NCBI GenBank assembly: GCA_012729555.1
Contig: JAAYCX010000011.1
Span: forward strand, 105,628-169,627
DNA from: Acidobacteriota bacterium
GTDB taxonomy: Bacteria; Acidobacteriota; UBA6911
Direction of reading: 5' to 3'
DNA: 64,000 nt
The position numbers and the translations under genes are program-made. Of this stretch, positions 1 through 9,432 are shown one piece after another. Numbering within the stretch: position 1 is the first letter of the stretch; the number at the start of each line of letters is the position of its first letter. The notes under the pieces were generated by a model that saw only the letters and a list, made by a program, of their open reading frames with translations, ran no database searches and had not been told where the DNA came from.

Positions 1-756
1 GCGTGCCGCGGTCGGGGGGATGACCGGCAGGCCGTCCCCCAGGTGTTCCCGGTCGAGGTACTCCATGATCTCTTCCATGTAGCAGCCCGGTTCGTACACC
101 CTCTCCTCGCGCGGCTCGATCCCCGCGGTGACGGGAAGCAGCCCGTCGGCGGCGGGGGGGACGAGGTCCATCTTGAAATCGATGCGGGCGGCCTCCCGGA
201 CCCGCTCGGGCGTCCCCGCGAGCGAGTCCATGATGAAGTCCCACTTGAGGTCGACCTGGGCCCGCACCTCTTCCCGGGTGCTGGCCTGGTAGATGTCGAT
301 CTTGCACAGGCAGAGGTTCCCCGCGCGGTAGACCGCGACCCCCTCGACCAGGTCCCCGCCGGGGGGGGCTGTGATGTAGACGCTCGGGATGCCCAGCTTC
401 TCCAGCGCGATGGTGACGATGCAGGTCGCGGGGGAGGTCCCCATGTCGCCGAGGGCCACGACGGCGGCCGCCGGCTTTTCCCGGGCCAGCATCGCCGCGT
501 ACGCCTCCAGTTCCCGGGTGTCCTTGCCGCGCACGGTTTCCCGGTAATCGACGAAATTCGAGATTCCCAGCCCGCGGAGGCGCTCCCGGATGCGGACGAA
601 GACTTCGTCGTAGTTGCAGAAGCCCAGTTTCGTGTTGTCGTAAAAGAGAATTTTGCCCCGCCTGAGGTCCTCGATGCCGCCGCGGGGCGCCAGGGGAACG
701 GTCGGCCGTTCCTGGTGCCCGCGCGGATCGAGGAGCGGCGCCAGTTTTTTATCCAT
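1..756 (-). CDS. UGSC-like (degenerate motif) protein, 3' end outside window
   Basis: 252 codons are open from an ATG at 756 to the window edge, so the C-terminus is missing. The protein starts MDKKLAPLLDPRG. Its central part reads ALGDMGTSPATC followed by a helix IALEKLGIPSV (about residues 110-135), which resembles the core of UGSC-family (seleno)proteins, where a U/C-G-S-C motif precedes a similar 'EKxGIP' segment. Here the selenocysteine/cysteine position is Met. The last visible part, DGLPVIPPT, is a phrase I associate with the same family and its partners. Cysteines at CLCK and GCYMEE may matter instead. No signal peptide is visible. The family's function is not established, and assignment rests on motif resemblance only. 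The M1 peptidase gene lies upstream on the same strand, 190 bases away and separated by a strong hairpin, so this gene probably has its own promoter. Confidence 0.5.
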   Translation of the reverse strand, partial: MDKKLAPLLDPRGHQERPTVPLAPRGGIEDLRRGKILFYDNTKLGFCNYDEVFVRIRERLRGLGISNFVDYRETVRGKDTRELEAYAAMLAREKPAAAVVALGDMGTSPATCIVTIALEKLGIPSVYITAPPGGDLVEGVAVYRAGNLCLCKIDIYQASTREEVRAQVDLKWDFIMDSLAGTPERVREAARIDFKMDLVPPAADGLLPVTAGIEPREERVYEPGCYMEEIMEYLDREHLGDGLPVIPPTAAR

Positions 757-844
757 CGATCCCCGTCTTTCCCTGGAGGGTGTATCCCGTGACCGGGGTG
801 CCGCCGCCGAACCGGCGGGAGGCGCCCCGTGTCCCTGCCGGCCC

Positions 845-875
845 TTTGTACCACAGAAGGGGGAGGGGGTGGCAA
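845..875 (-). promoter_or_regulatory. Weak candidate promoter for the UGSC-like gene
   Basis: On the minus strand TTGCCA (875-870) is followed after 19 bases by TACAAA (850-845), upstream of the ATG at 756. The spacing is long, so this is only a candidate. Confidence 0.25.
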
Positions 876-902
876 GACCTGATGGGGAAGGGGGCGGGGA
901 AA

Positions 903-937
903 GCCGGCCGCCGCGGATGCAGCCCGCGGCGGCCGGC
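903..937 (-). terminator. Hairpin terminator after M1 peptidase
   Basis: A perfect 14-bp inverted repeat (903-916 with 924-937, 7-base loop) begins 9 bases after the stop codon of the minus-strand M1 peptidase gene. On that strand it is followed by only a short T run (TTTCCCC), so it is a strong hairpin with a weak U-tract. Confidence 0.6.
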
Positions 938-945
938 TCCGGGGA

Positions 946-3348
946 CTACTTTTTCTTGGTGCTGGTTTTTTCCGACAGGATCCACAGGTCGGGGTCCAGC
1001 GCGACCGAGGAGGGTTTCATCGGCAGGGGGATCTTGAACGCGGTTTCCGGCCCGTTGGCATAGACCGCCGCGCGCCCCATCTGGTCCCCCGGGAATTTGA
1101 AGACGACGGGGAGCGGCATGAACCAGTTGGGTCCGGCGTTCTCCTGGAAAATGGTCCCGGTGACCACGGCGGAGCCGTTGTCTCCCTGCTCGATCCTGTA
1201 TTCCATCCGGTAATTGGGCAGTTTCGCCTCGTACACCCACTGCTGGAAGAACCAGCCGAGATCCTTCAACCCGAACATCTTCCCGATCGGAGCGTTGGCG
1301 AAATGCGCGCCCGCGACGCGCATGAAGTCCTCGGTGGTGGCCGCCCGGTTCTGGTACTGCTTGACGAAATCGGACATCATGTCGAAGAACGGCTGGCCCG
1401 ACCCGGTGTTGGGGTCCGAGAGCAGGAAGTGGAGCATGCGCAGCACCATCGCCCCCTTGTTGTAGATCAGGTCGCTGTAGACGTTCATCGTGTTCCGGGT
1501 GCTCAGGCGCTGCCCCAGGATGAGGGGCCCGATTTCCGCCAGCTTCTCCTTGCCGACCCCCCGGTCGGTTTTCGGGGGGAAGGGGAGCACGTAGCGGGCG
1601 TCGTCGATCAACTCCCTCTGGTTTTTCATGCTGTCGCGGAACCCGGTGTAGAGCATGCCGGAGTATTCGGCGAAACCCTCGCTCAGCCACTGGTCGCGGT
1701 ACGACCGCCAGGCGACGATGTTGCCCCACCACTGGTGCGCGGTTTCATGCGCGATGAAGGAAAAGACCGCGTAGTTGGCCTCGTCCGCCCTGGGGATCAT
1801 CAGCATGGTGGGGAACCCCTGTCCGAAGTTGAAGGGGTGGATGGTCGCCTTGAAGGAGGGGTACGGGTACGCCCCGAAGTACTCGCTGAAATAGTTCAGG
1901 ACGTTCCCCATCTCGGCGAGGATGAATTCCTCCTTGACGTTGCTGACCGAGGCCGGGACCGAATAGAAGTCGAGATCGATCTCCCCGAACTGCAGCTTGC
2001 GGTGATCGGTGTGGCGGACGAGCTTTCCGGCCGCGAAGGAGATGAAGGAAACCGGGGTGTCCATCCGGAATTCGGTCAGGCCGTCACCGGAATCGGGCCA
2101 GGTGCCTTCGCGGACCAGCTTGCCGATGCTGGCCACGCGGTCGTTCTTGTCGTGGCGGAACAGGGCATTGAAGGTGGAGCGCTTGAGGTAGCCGTGCTTC
2201 GGGTACCAGCCGTTGTTGTCCTGGGGGTAGTAGCAGTTCAGAAACTTGTCCTGGTTGTCGATGAAGTCGCCCTCGAGCGCCACCTCCACGCTGAAGGCCT
2301 CCCCCTTCTTCATCGCCTTCGGCAGAAGGATCGTCAGTCCCGATTCCCAGTCCTCCTGGATACAGGGGATGTCCTTCCCCCCGTGGCGGGCCGACGTTAC
2401 CCGCATCGCCTCCTTCAGCCGGACGTTGTCGAACTCCGTCAGGCCCTCGTTGACGTCCATCGGGACCGCCTGCAGCCCGTCGACCAGCGACTGGAAATCG
2501 ATCCGCATCCTGGTGCGCAGGATCTTGCGCGCGTCGCGCACATCGATCTCCATGTCGTAATGGAGCGGGGCGACCAGGTCGAAGCTGTCGGAATAGCTGG
2601 CCTGGTTCCGGGCGAAATTCTCCTCCGAGTAGGTGGCGATCCACATGTCGTTGGTGTAGACGTAGGGGGCGTAGGCGAACAGGAGCACTTTTTCCCCCCC
2701 GTTGATGCCGAAGGCCGAGCCGGGAAGGCGCGTCTGCGGGTCGACGAGATAGGTGAACCGCCCGCGGCTCCCCTTGTCGAACTGCCCCAGGAAAACGCCG
2801 GGGGATTCGGCGTTGGCCAGGGAAACCATGAGGCGCGCGGAGACGTTGGCCCCCGTTTCCTTGAGCAGCCTCGGCCCGAGCTCGGCCGCCAGCTTCCGGG
2901 CGTCGTCCGGCACCGCGGCTCCCGGCTCCATCCCCTTCCCGATCTGCTCGAAGGTGTCGTCGCTGAAGCGCAGCACGGCGGTGCGGAAATCGCTCTCGGC
3001 CGTGTCGGTGTCGATGAAGCGCACCATGGCCTCTTTTTCATAGGAGATGTCGGGCGCGGGCGCCTTGAAACTCCCGCTGCCGATGAAGACCGCACCCGTA
3101 ACCCGGCCGTTGACCGGGGCGGCGAAATAGAAGTCCCCGTTGAAGACCATTTCGGCGCGGTCTTTTTTGAGCGTGAGGCCGCTCACCGCCGCCTTCCCCT
3201 GGAGATCGAACGCCTTCAGGGCCTCGTAGAGGGCGCGGCCGTTCGTCGGGGCGGCTTCCTGCGCCGGGATCCCGACGGCGAAGAGCGCCGAGCACACGAT
3301 CAGGGCGGGAAGGGGACCATAGCGGTGAAACCGTTTCGGCAGATGCAT
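946..3348 (-). CDS. Secreted M1-family metallopeptidase (aminopeptidase N-like)
   Basis: 800-residue zinc peptidase of the gluzincin M1 family, which releases N-terminal residues from peptides. The zinc site is complete: HETAH at 534-538 and the third ligand Glu557 in WLSEGFAEY, the classical HExxH-x18-E arrangement. A signal peptide (hydrophobic residues 14-30, ending near PAQEAA) points to export to the periplasm or surface. Unusually, about 230 residues of non-catalytic sequence precede the usual M1 N-terminal beta domain. I see no clear GxMEN exopeptidase motif, so a divergent peptidase is possible. Start: ATG preceded by AGGAGG at good spacing. It is transcribed alone, with a terminator-like hairpin just after the stop. 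Confidence 0.85.
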   Translation of the reverse strand: MHLPKRFHRYGPLPALIVCSALFAVGIPAQEAAPTNGRALYEALKAFDLQGKAAVSGLTLKKDRAEMVFNGDFYFAAPVNGRVTGAVFIGSGSFKAPAPDISYEKEAMVRFIDTDTAESDFRTAVLRFSDDTFEQIGKGMEPGAAVPDDARKLAAELGPRLLKETGANVSARLMVSLANAESPGVFLGQFDKGSRGRFTYLVDPQTRLPGSAFGINGGEKVLLFAYAPYVYTNDMWIATYSEENFARNQASYSDSFDLVAPLHYDMEIDVRDARKILRTRMRIDFQSLVDGLQAVPMDVNEGLTEFDNVRLKEAMRVTSARHGGKDIPCIQEDWESGLTILLPKAMKKGEAFSVEVALEGDFIDNQDKFLNCYYPQDNNGWYPKHGYLKRSTFNALFRHDKNDRVASIGKLVREGTWPDSGDGLTEFRMDTPVSFISFAAGKLVRHTDHRKLQFGEIDLDFYSVPASVSNVKEEFILAEMGNVLNYFSEYFGAYPYPSFKATIHPFNFGQGFPTMLMIPRADEANYAVFSFIAHETAHQWWGNIVAWRSYRDQWLSEGFAEYSGMLYTGFRDSMKNQRELIDDARYVLPFPPKTDRGVGKEKLAEIGPLILGQRLSTRNTMNVYSDLIYNKGAMVLRMLHFLLSDPNTGSGQPFFDMMSDFVKQYQNRAATTEDFMRVAGAHFANAPIGKMFGLKDLGWFFQQWVYEAKLPNYRMEYRIEQGDNGSAVVTGTIFQENAGPNWFMPLPVVFKFPGDQMGRAAVYANGPETAFKIPLPMKPSSVALDPDLWILSEKTSTKKK

Positions 3349-3543
3349 CGAATCCTCCTGTTGCTGACAATGGGCCTAATGCTCCGGGTCCGTTCCCGCA
3401 CCGGGGGGTGCGGGGGATCCCGGCTCGGTTGTGTGCAATGTCCAAGACTGCCGCTATGATATACGAAATATCCATAAATCAAATGAAGAAACTGAGAGTG
3501 CGGGCGCATTTGTCCGGACCGGGGTGCGCCCCGGAGGGGCCGG

Positions 3544-3572
3544 TTGACACGCCCCGGCCCGGCGGCTATATT
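3544..3572 (+). promoter_or_regulatory. Sigma-70 promoter of the antiterminator gene
   Basis: TTGACA at 3544-3549, a 17-base spacer and TATATT at 3567-3572, 59 bases upstream of the ATG at 3631. The match is close to the housekeeping consensus. Confidence 0.75.
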
Positions 3573-3630
3573 CAACCCGTTCTCCCCCGGGAGGCCCTCA
3601 TCGTTTCAGGAAGGGTGACGTTCCAGAGCC

Positions 3631-4191
3631 ATGGCCGAACCGCATGACCCGTTATCCGGCACCCCGCCCGCGCCGCCCGGGGGGGATGCCGTGCCGGCGC
3701 CCCGCTGGTACGCCCTTTATACCCGGAGCCGTTTCGAAAAGAAGATGCTGGCCGCCCTGGCGGAGCGGGGGATCGAGGTCTTTCTGCCGATGCGCGAAGT
3801 CCTCAGCCGGTGGAAGGACCGCAGGAAAAAGGTCTGGCTCCCCCTTTTTCCGGGCTACCTGTTCGTCCGCCACGCCGACACCCCGGAGAACCGCCACCGC
3901 GTCCTGAAGCTCCCGGGCGCGGTGCGTTTCGTGGGGTTCGAGGGGCGCGCCGAGCCGGTTCCCGACCAGCAGATCGTCGCCGTCCGCCGTTTCCTGGAGG
4001 CCAGCGTCGCCGCCGACCCCTACCCCTACGTGAGGGTGGGGACGCGGGTGGAAGTCACGGCCGGTCCGCTCGAGGGCGTCGTCGGCATCCTGGTCGAGAA
4101 GCGGGGGCGCCTCCGGTTCGTGCTCCAGGTGGACCTGATCCGCCAGGCCGTCGCCGTCGACATAAACGCTGCCGACGTCCGGCCGCTCTAG
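3631..4191 (+). CDS. NusG/RfaH-like transcription antiterminator (UpxY type)
   Basis: 186-residue NusG paralogue. The NGN domain (about residues 25-125) starts WYALYTRSRFEKK and contains the segment VWLPLFPGYLFVR typical of RfaH/UpxY proteins. A KOW-type C-terminal domain follows (about 130-180, with GPLEGVVG). Such paralogues ride on RNA polymerase and suppress termination in specific long operons, commonly polysaccharide loci. No such operon lies next to it here: it is a single gene converging on hrpB, whose stop is 6 bases away. Core nusG would normally sit beside secE and rplK, which are absent, so this is a specialised paralogue with its target elsewhere. Start: ATG under a near-consensus promoter. 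Confidence 0.85.
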   Translation: MAEPHDPLSGTPPAPPGGDAVPAPRWYALYTRSRFEKKMLAALAERGIEVFLPMREVLSRWKDRRKKVWLPLFPGYLFVRHADTPENRHRVLKLPGAVRFVGFEGRAEPVPDQQIVAVRRFLEASVAADPYPYVRVGTRVEVTAGPLEGVVGILVEKRGRLRFVLQVDLIRQAVAVDINAADVRPL

Positions 4192-4197
4192 TCCGCA

Positions 4198-6759
4198 TCA
4201 CGCGGGCCGTTCCGGCCAGGGGTGTTTCGGGTAGCGCCGGCCCAGTTCCCGGCGGATGGCGGGATAGTGGTTTTTCCAGAAACCGGCCAGGTCCTGCGTG
4301 ACCTGGACCGCCCGCCCGCTTGGGGCCAGCAGGTGCACCGTCAGGGCCTCCCGCCCGGCGCAGATCGCCGGCGCCGCCGTCATGCCGAAGAAATCCTGAA
4401 TGCGCGATGCGATCCAGGGGGGGCGCCCCGGTTCGTAATGAATCCGCGCCGAGCGCCCCCGCGCGAGCCCGATCCGTTCGGGCGTTTCCCGCTCGAGCAG
4501 GGCGCGTTGGCGTCCGGAGAGCGGCTCGACGAGCGCGGCGACGAGGCTGGCGGAGGCGAGTTCGGCGAGGCTGCGGCGGTCGCGGCAGAGGCGCTCTACG
4601 GCGGCGGCGACGGCTTCGGCGCCGAGCGGGGGGAACCCGCTGTCGGGGAAGTGGCGGGCCAGGAGCGCCGCGCGGACCTCGAGCCCGGGGACCGAGGCGT
4701 GATCGGGAAAGAGCCCGATGCCGCGATCCGCGGCGGCCGTGGCGAGCAGGCGCGAAGCCTCCTCCGACGGGGGGGCGGGCCGGATCGACTCCTCGAGGGC
4801 GATCCGCTCGTACATCGTTCTCCGGACCTCGTCCACCCTCCCCGCGGCGGCGTTCCACACCCGTTCGGTCTTATCGACCAGCGCATCGGGGAAGAGCGCG
4901 GCCAGCCATTCGATCTCGACGGAGGAGGCCAGCCGGACGATGGGGAGCGCCGCTGCGGGGGCGGAGGGGTCGGGGCGGTCCTCGATATCCACCGCGACCA
5001 GGAACGGCCGCTCGCGCACCACGCTCCGGTCCGACAGCCGCGCCCCTCCTCCCGAGGCCAGCAGGAGTTCGTGCGAGTGGGGGCGCCGCCGCCGGGCCAC
5101 CCGGTCGGGAAAGGCGCGGAGCAGGGCGACCAGAAGCGCCTCCTCCCGCTCGCCGGGGGTGAGAGGAGGGCGGGGGGGCGCCGGGGCGAGGGAAGAGATC
5201 CTCGCGAGCTGCCGGTGGGAGAGCCGGACGGCGCCGACGGCGCGCGGGTCCAGGTCGAGCGCCCGGATCCGTTCCGGGTCAAAACGGGCCGACTCCGCCT
5301 CGCGGAACAGGTCCGCCAGGTCCAGGAGGTCGGACAGGCCCGAGGCGGCGCCCCTGCGCGCCGCGCCCGGGGCGCCGAAGCGGGCGCGGGCGTCGAGGCG
5401 GATGTCCCTTTCCCCGAGGAGGGCGGCGAGCAGCGCCGCGTCTTCGGCCACCCCCTGCGCTTCCCCCTCCACCATCATCCGGGCAATCCTGGGGTGGACC
5501 GGGAACCGGAGCATCCGCCGCCCGTCGGCGGTGATGCGGCCGGCCGCGTCGATCGCACCCAGCCGGCCGAGGAGCGTGCGCGCGGCCTCGAGCGCCGCCG
5601 GGGGCGGGGGCTCCAGCCAGGGGAAGGCGCCGGTGTCGCGGACCCCGGAGCCATGGAGCACGAGGAGGGTTTCCGAGAGATCGGCGCGGCTTATTTCGGG
5701 GGGGTCCGCATCGGGGCGCGTACTCCAATCGTGCCGGGTATAAAGGCGGCGGACCCGTCCGGAGCGCGTCCGTCCCGCGCGTCCCGCGCGCTGCGCGGCG
5801 CTGAATTTGCCGATCCTGGCGGTGGCGAGCCTGGGCCGGCCGCTCCAGGCGGAATGGGTGGAGACACGGGCGAGCCCGCTGTCGACGACGGCGCCGATGC
5901 CGGGAATGGTGATCGATGTCTCGGCCACGTTGGTGGACAGAATCACCCTGGGTCCCTCCCCCGGCTGGAGCGCCCGTGTCTGCTCCCCTGCCGGGAGGTC
6001 CCCGTGCAGGGGCTGGATCCGGAATCCGAGGCGGCCGGCGGCCGGGCGGAGCGCCTCCCCGGCGCGGCGGATTTCGGCGGCGCCGGGGAGGAAGACCAGG
6101 ATGTCGCCCTCCAGGCCGGAGCGGAAGAGGCCCAGGACCGCGCCGGCCACCCTCTCCTCGAGCGGCCGGCGGTCGATCGTCTCATCGTAGGCGATGTCGA
6201 GGTCGTAGCGCGTCTCCGCGAGCGAAATGACGGGGGCGCCGTCCAGAAACTCCGCGACCGGTCGGGGGTCCATGGTCGCCGACATGACGAGGATCTTCGG
6301 GCGCCCGGCGCGCCGCCTCAGCCGGCGGAGAAAGGCGAGCGCGAGGTCGGTCGCGAGGCTCCTCTCGTGGAACTCGTCCAGGATGACGAGCGAAACCCCC
6401 TCGAGGCCGCGATCCTCCGTCATGCGCCGCACCAGGATCGCCTCGGTCAGGAAGCGGATCCTGGTGCGCGGGCCGCCGACGGTCTCGAACCGGATCGCGT
6501 AGCCCGCGGTTTCCCCCGGCTTTTCCCCGAGTTCCCGGGCGACCCGCAGCGCTCCCATGCGGGCCGCCAGCCGGCGCGGCTCCAGGACCAGGATTTCGCC
6601 CGCGGCGGCGAACCCTTCCCGGTAGAGGAAAGGCGGGATCCGCGTCGTTTTTCCCGCCCCCGGGGGCGCCGTCAGCACCAGGGCCCCCGCGGACGCGAGG
6701 GCCGCAGCGATGTCCGGGAGGCGGGGGTCGATGGGGAGCGGTTCCGACGGCGTTTCCAT
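4198..6759 (-). CDS. hrpB: ATP-dependent helicase HrpB
   Basis: 853-residue DEAH/RHA-type helicase, in the usual HrpB size range. Walker A is APPGAGKTT (about 31-39), the DExH box is DEFH (128-131), and SAT and the motif STNVAETSITIPG follow, then HA2 and the HrpB-specific C-terminal region. HrpB proteins are NTP-dependent RNA helicases of poorly defined role. Start: the ATG at 6759 (METPSEPLP) lies 17 bases after the stop of the upstream glycosidase. The frame stays open far upstream, but that part is only antisense coding bias over the glycosidase and is not included. It forms the last gene of a DinB / GH3 / HrpB run. Confidence 0.88.
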   Translation of the reverse strand: METPSEPLPIDPRLPDIAAALASAGALVLTAPPGAGKTTRIPPFLYREGFAAAGEILVLEPRRLAARMGALRVARELGEKPGETAGYAIRFETVGGPRTRIRFLTEAILVRRMTEDRGLEGVSLVILDEFHERSLATDLALAFLRRLRRRAGRPKILVMSATMDPRPVAEFLDGAPVISLAETRYDLDIAYDETIDRRPLEERVAGAVLGLFRSGLEGDILVFLPGAAEIRRAGEALRPAAGRLGFRIQPLHGDLPAGEQTRALQPGEGPRVILSTNVAETSITIPGIGAVVDSGLARVSTHSAWSGRPRLATARIGKFSAAQRAGRAGRTRSGRVRRLYTRHDWSTRPDADPPEISRADLSETLLVLHGSGVRDTGAFPWLEPPPPAALEAARTLLGRLGAIDAAGRITADGRRMLRFPVHPRIARMMVEGEAQGVAEDAALLAALLGERDIRLDARARFGAPGAARRGAASGLSDLLDLADLFREAESARFDPERIRALDLDPRAVGAVRLSHRQLARISSLAPAPPRPPLTPGEREEALLVALLRAFPDRVARRRRPHSHELLLASGGGARLSDRSVVRERPFLVAVDIEDRPDPSAPAAALPIVRLASSVEIEWLAALFPDALVDKTERVWNAAAGRVDEVRRTMYERIALEESIRPAPPSEEASRLLATAAADRGIGLFPDHASVPGLEVRAALLARHFPDSGFPPLGAEAVAAAVERLCRDRRSLAELASASLVAALVEPLSGRQRALLERETPERIGLARGRSARIHYEPGRPPWIASRIQDFFGMTAAPAICAGREALTVHLLAPSGRAVQVTQDLAGFWKNHYPAIRRELGRRYPKHPWPERPA

Positions 6760-6776
6760 GACGAAGGCGCCGGGCG

Positions 6777-9401
6777 TCAATCCGGGAGCGCCGCGAGGAC
6801 CGCCGCGCCGATCGCCCCCTGGGCCTCGAGCACCGCCGCTTCCCCCTTCCGCCCGTTGGCGAGCAGGATGGCGAACGCCCCGCGTGAAGGGTCGGCCCAG
6901 AAAAAGGAGCCGTTCGGCGCGTTGTGCCCGAAGGCCGTGCGCCCCAGGGCCGCGGTCCAGTCCGCCGCGGAGGGTTTCGACCAGGGGCCCCGCGATCCGG
7001 TAAGCGTCGCGATCGTGGCCGCATGGGCGTAACGGCGATGGGCGTACAGTCCGCGGTTGAGCAGCATCTGGGCCCAGGTCGCCAGGTCGCCCGCGGTGCT
7101 GTACAGGTCGAGCGGCAGGGGGGGGCGCCTTCCCTGGAGGGGGGGCGGTGGGACGGGGGAGGTGTGCTTCATCCCGAGGGGCGCGAGGAGGTTTTCGGCG
7201 GCGAAGCGGCTCCAGGGGACGCCCAGGGAGCGGGAGACCGCCTCCGCGAAGAGTTCCGCGCCGGCGGTTTCGGGGCCGCCGAGGGAGCCGAAGAGGTCCC
7301 GGATCTCCCCCTTCCCGGGCGCCGTATCCCCGGCTTCGGGGACGTAATCGGCGACGGCGGAGCGGAGGTCGAACCCCCTGTCCTCCATCGCCGGCACCGC
7401 CGCCATGGTGGCCGCCACCGGGCCGGACAGGGCGTCCAGGTCGAAGATCGTATCCGGCCCGACGGCCGGCGCGTCGGGCGCCGACCCCGTCCTTCCCATC
7501 GACGCCTCCAGCACGATCCTCCCCCCGAGCCCGACGACCAGTTCGACGCCGGGCAGCACCCCGGACCCGGTCAGGCCCCGGAGCAGGCTCCGGGTGGGGT
7601 CGAAGGCGCCCGGGGGGAACCCCGTCGACGCCGTATCGGCCCGTTCGAGCACCATCTCGAGCTTCGGGATCTCGACCCCGGAGCCGGCATCGGCCTGCCC
7701 CGGGATCGTAACGGGCATCCTCCCCGCGACGCGGACGGCGCCCGCAAGCGCCCGCGCGGCGGCGATCTGCGAGGAATCGGAATAGCTGAAGGTGCACAGG
7801 GACGTCGCCGAAGGGGGCGCCAGTTCGAGCACGTAGGGGTTGCCCAGCGCGATCCAGATCACGGGCCGGGGGGAGGCGGCCAGCTGCGCCAGGAGCCGGC
7901 GCTGCACGGCGGGCACCGAGCGGGCGGGCTTGCCCGACGCCAGCCGGACGACGATGGAGCAGAGGACGACATCCGCGCGCGCCGCGCTCCGCAGGATGGC
8001 CGCCTCCTGCTCGGCGGGGATCCGGGCGTTGGCCCACGCCGTGGCCGCGGAGGGAAAACGGCGGCGCAGTTCGGCCTGGAAAACGGAAGCGGGGGAGGAG
8101 TCCAGTTCGGGGGTCAGCACGAGGCTGTAGATCTTCCTGTCCTCGAGCGGGTCGAGGGGCAGCAGCCGTGCGTCGTCCCTGACGACGGTGACGGCGCGGT
8201 CGGCGATTTCCTGGGCCAGGGCCAGGCTCTCCGGGGCGGCCACGGCTTCGCCGATCGGGGGGACTTCGACCCGCCGGTGGAGATGGAGCCGCATCCGGCT
8301 CTTGGCCTCGAGGATCCTGCGGACCGAACCGTCGATGCGGGCTTCGGAAATCTCCCCGCGCCGGACGGCGCGCTCGACCTCGTTGATGGCCACGAGGGCG
8401 TCGGTGGGCAGGAGCAGGACATCGGCTCCCGCCGCGATGGCGGCCACGGCCGCCCGCCCGCCCCAGGTGTGCCCCGTCACCCCCGCCATTTCCAGGGCGT
8501 CGGTGACGACCAGACCCTCGAACCCCAGTTCACCCCGCAGGGTGTCGGTGAGGACCTTCCCGGAGAGGGTGGCCGGGGTCCCGGGATCTCCCGTCACCGC
8601 CGGGACGGCGACATGGGCCGTCATGATGGAGTCCACCCCCGCGGCGATGGCGCTTTTGAAGGGGACGAATTCCAGCGAGTGCAGCCGGCGGGCGTCCGCC
8701 CGGATCACCGGCAGGCCGATGTGCGAATCGACGGCCGTGTCCCCATGCCCCGGAAAATGCTTTGCGGTGGTCAGCACGCCCCCCTCGCGCGCCCCCCGGA
8801 TGAAGGCGGCGCCCAGGCGGGCGACCGTTTCCGGGTCCTCGCCGAACGACCGGATGTTGATGACGGGGTTGTCGGGGTTGCTGTTGACGTCCACCACGGG
8901 GGCGAAGATCCAGTGAACCCCCAGGGCCCGGGACTCGCGGGCCGTGACCCGGCCCTGCTCCCGGGCCAGCCCCTCGTCCCCCGCCGCGCCGAGCGCCATC
9001 GCCCAGGGGAAGGGGGTCGTGTCCGAAATCCTGAACGCCGCCCCGCGCTCGAAATCGGAGGCGACCAGCAGCGGCAGCCGCGAAAGCCCCTGCAGTTCGT
9101 TGAGCAGGACGGCCGATTCGTAGATGTCGCCGGCGAACAGGACCAGCCCGCCCACGTGGTGCTCGCGGATGTCCGATGCGATTTTCCGGAATTCGGGACT
9201 GCGGCGGTTGGTGAACGTGCCCGGAACCCGGATCTGCACCAGCTGGGCGATCTTGTCCCTCAGGGAGAGAGCCTCGAGGGTTTTTTCGGCCCAGGCTTCG
9301 CCCGGGTCGCGCTGGAAGGCGGTGGCCAGAAGCCAGACGCAGAGGATGGCGACGACCGTCCGGGGGGAAAACAGTTTCGCGGGTTTGGGCAACCGGTCCA
9401 T
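6777..9401 (-). CDS. GH3 beta-N-acetylhexosaminidase fused to an inactive beta-lactamase-like domain
   Basis: 874 residues. An N-terminal membrane segment or signal (about 12-28) is followed by a GH3 catalytic domain with the NagZ signature KHFPGHG-D-DSH (214-226) and the nucleophile Asp301 in VVTDALEM, indicating cleavage of beta-N-acetylglucosaminides such as muropeptides. A GH3 C-terminal domain (about 400-570) follows. The last 270 residues resemble class C beta-lactamase/serine hydrolases, including YSTAGDLATWAQML. The SxxK catalytic tetrad is lost: at the expected FDLxSLTK position the protein reads FDLDALSG (653-660), so Ser is Ala and Lys is Gly. Such GH3/serine hydrolase fusions occur elsewhere. 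The loss of both catalytic residues suggests a binding or structural role. Likely peptidoglycan recycling or remodelling outside the cytoplasm. Confidence 0.85.
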   Translation of the reverse strand: MDRLPKPAKLFSPRTVVAILCVWLLATAFQRDPGEAWAEKTLEALSLRDKIAQLVQIRVPGTFTNRRSPEFRKIASDIREHHVGGLVLFAGDIYESAVLLNELQGLSRLPLLVASDFERGAAFRISDTTPFPWAMALGAAGDEGLAREQGRVTARESRALGVHWIFAPVVDVNSNPDNPVINIRSFGEDPETVARLGAAFIRGAREGGVLTTAKHFPGHGDTAVDSHIGLPVIRADARRLHSLEFVPFKSAIAAGVDSIMTAHVAVPAVTGDPGTPATLSGKVLTDTLRGELGFEGLVVTDALEMAGVTGHTWGGRAAVAAIAAGADVLLLPTDALVAINEVERAVRRGEISEARIDGSVRRILEAKSRMRLHLHRRVEVPPIGEAVAAPESLALAQEIADRAVTVVRDDARLLPLDPLEDRKIYSLVLTPELDSSPASVFQAELRRRFPSAATAWANARIPAEQEAAILRSAARADVVLCSIVVRLASGKPARSVPAVQRRLLAQLAASPRPVIWIALGNPYVLELAPPSATSLCTFSYSDSSQIAAARALAGAVRVAGRMPVTIPGQADAGSGVEIPKLEMVLERADTASTGFPPGAFDPTRSLLRGLTGSGVLPGVELVVGLGGRIVLEASMGRTGSAPDAPAVGPDTIFDLDALSGPVAATMAAVPAMEDRGFDLRSAVADYVPEAGDTAPGKGEIRDLFGSLGGPETAGAELFAEAVSRSLGVPWSRFAAENLLAPLGMKHTSPVPPPPLQGRRPPLPLDLYSTAGDLATWAQMLLNRGLYAHRRYAHAATIATLTGSRGPWSKPSAADWTAALGRTAFGHNAPNGSFFWADPSRGAFAILLANGRKGEAAVLEAQGAIGAAVLAALPD

Positions 9402-9432
9402 TTTCGTTCGCTCGGCAACGGGCTGTTCGGGC

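Noticed and set aside
4198..8037. A GH3-HrpB overlapping super-frame of 1279 codons
   Set aside because: The part before residue METPSEP is antisense-like noise in another frame of the GH3 gene; HrpB begins at 6759.
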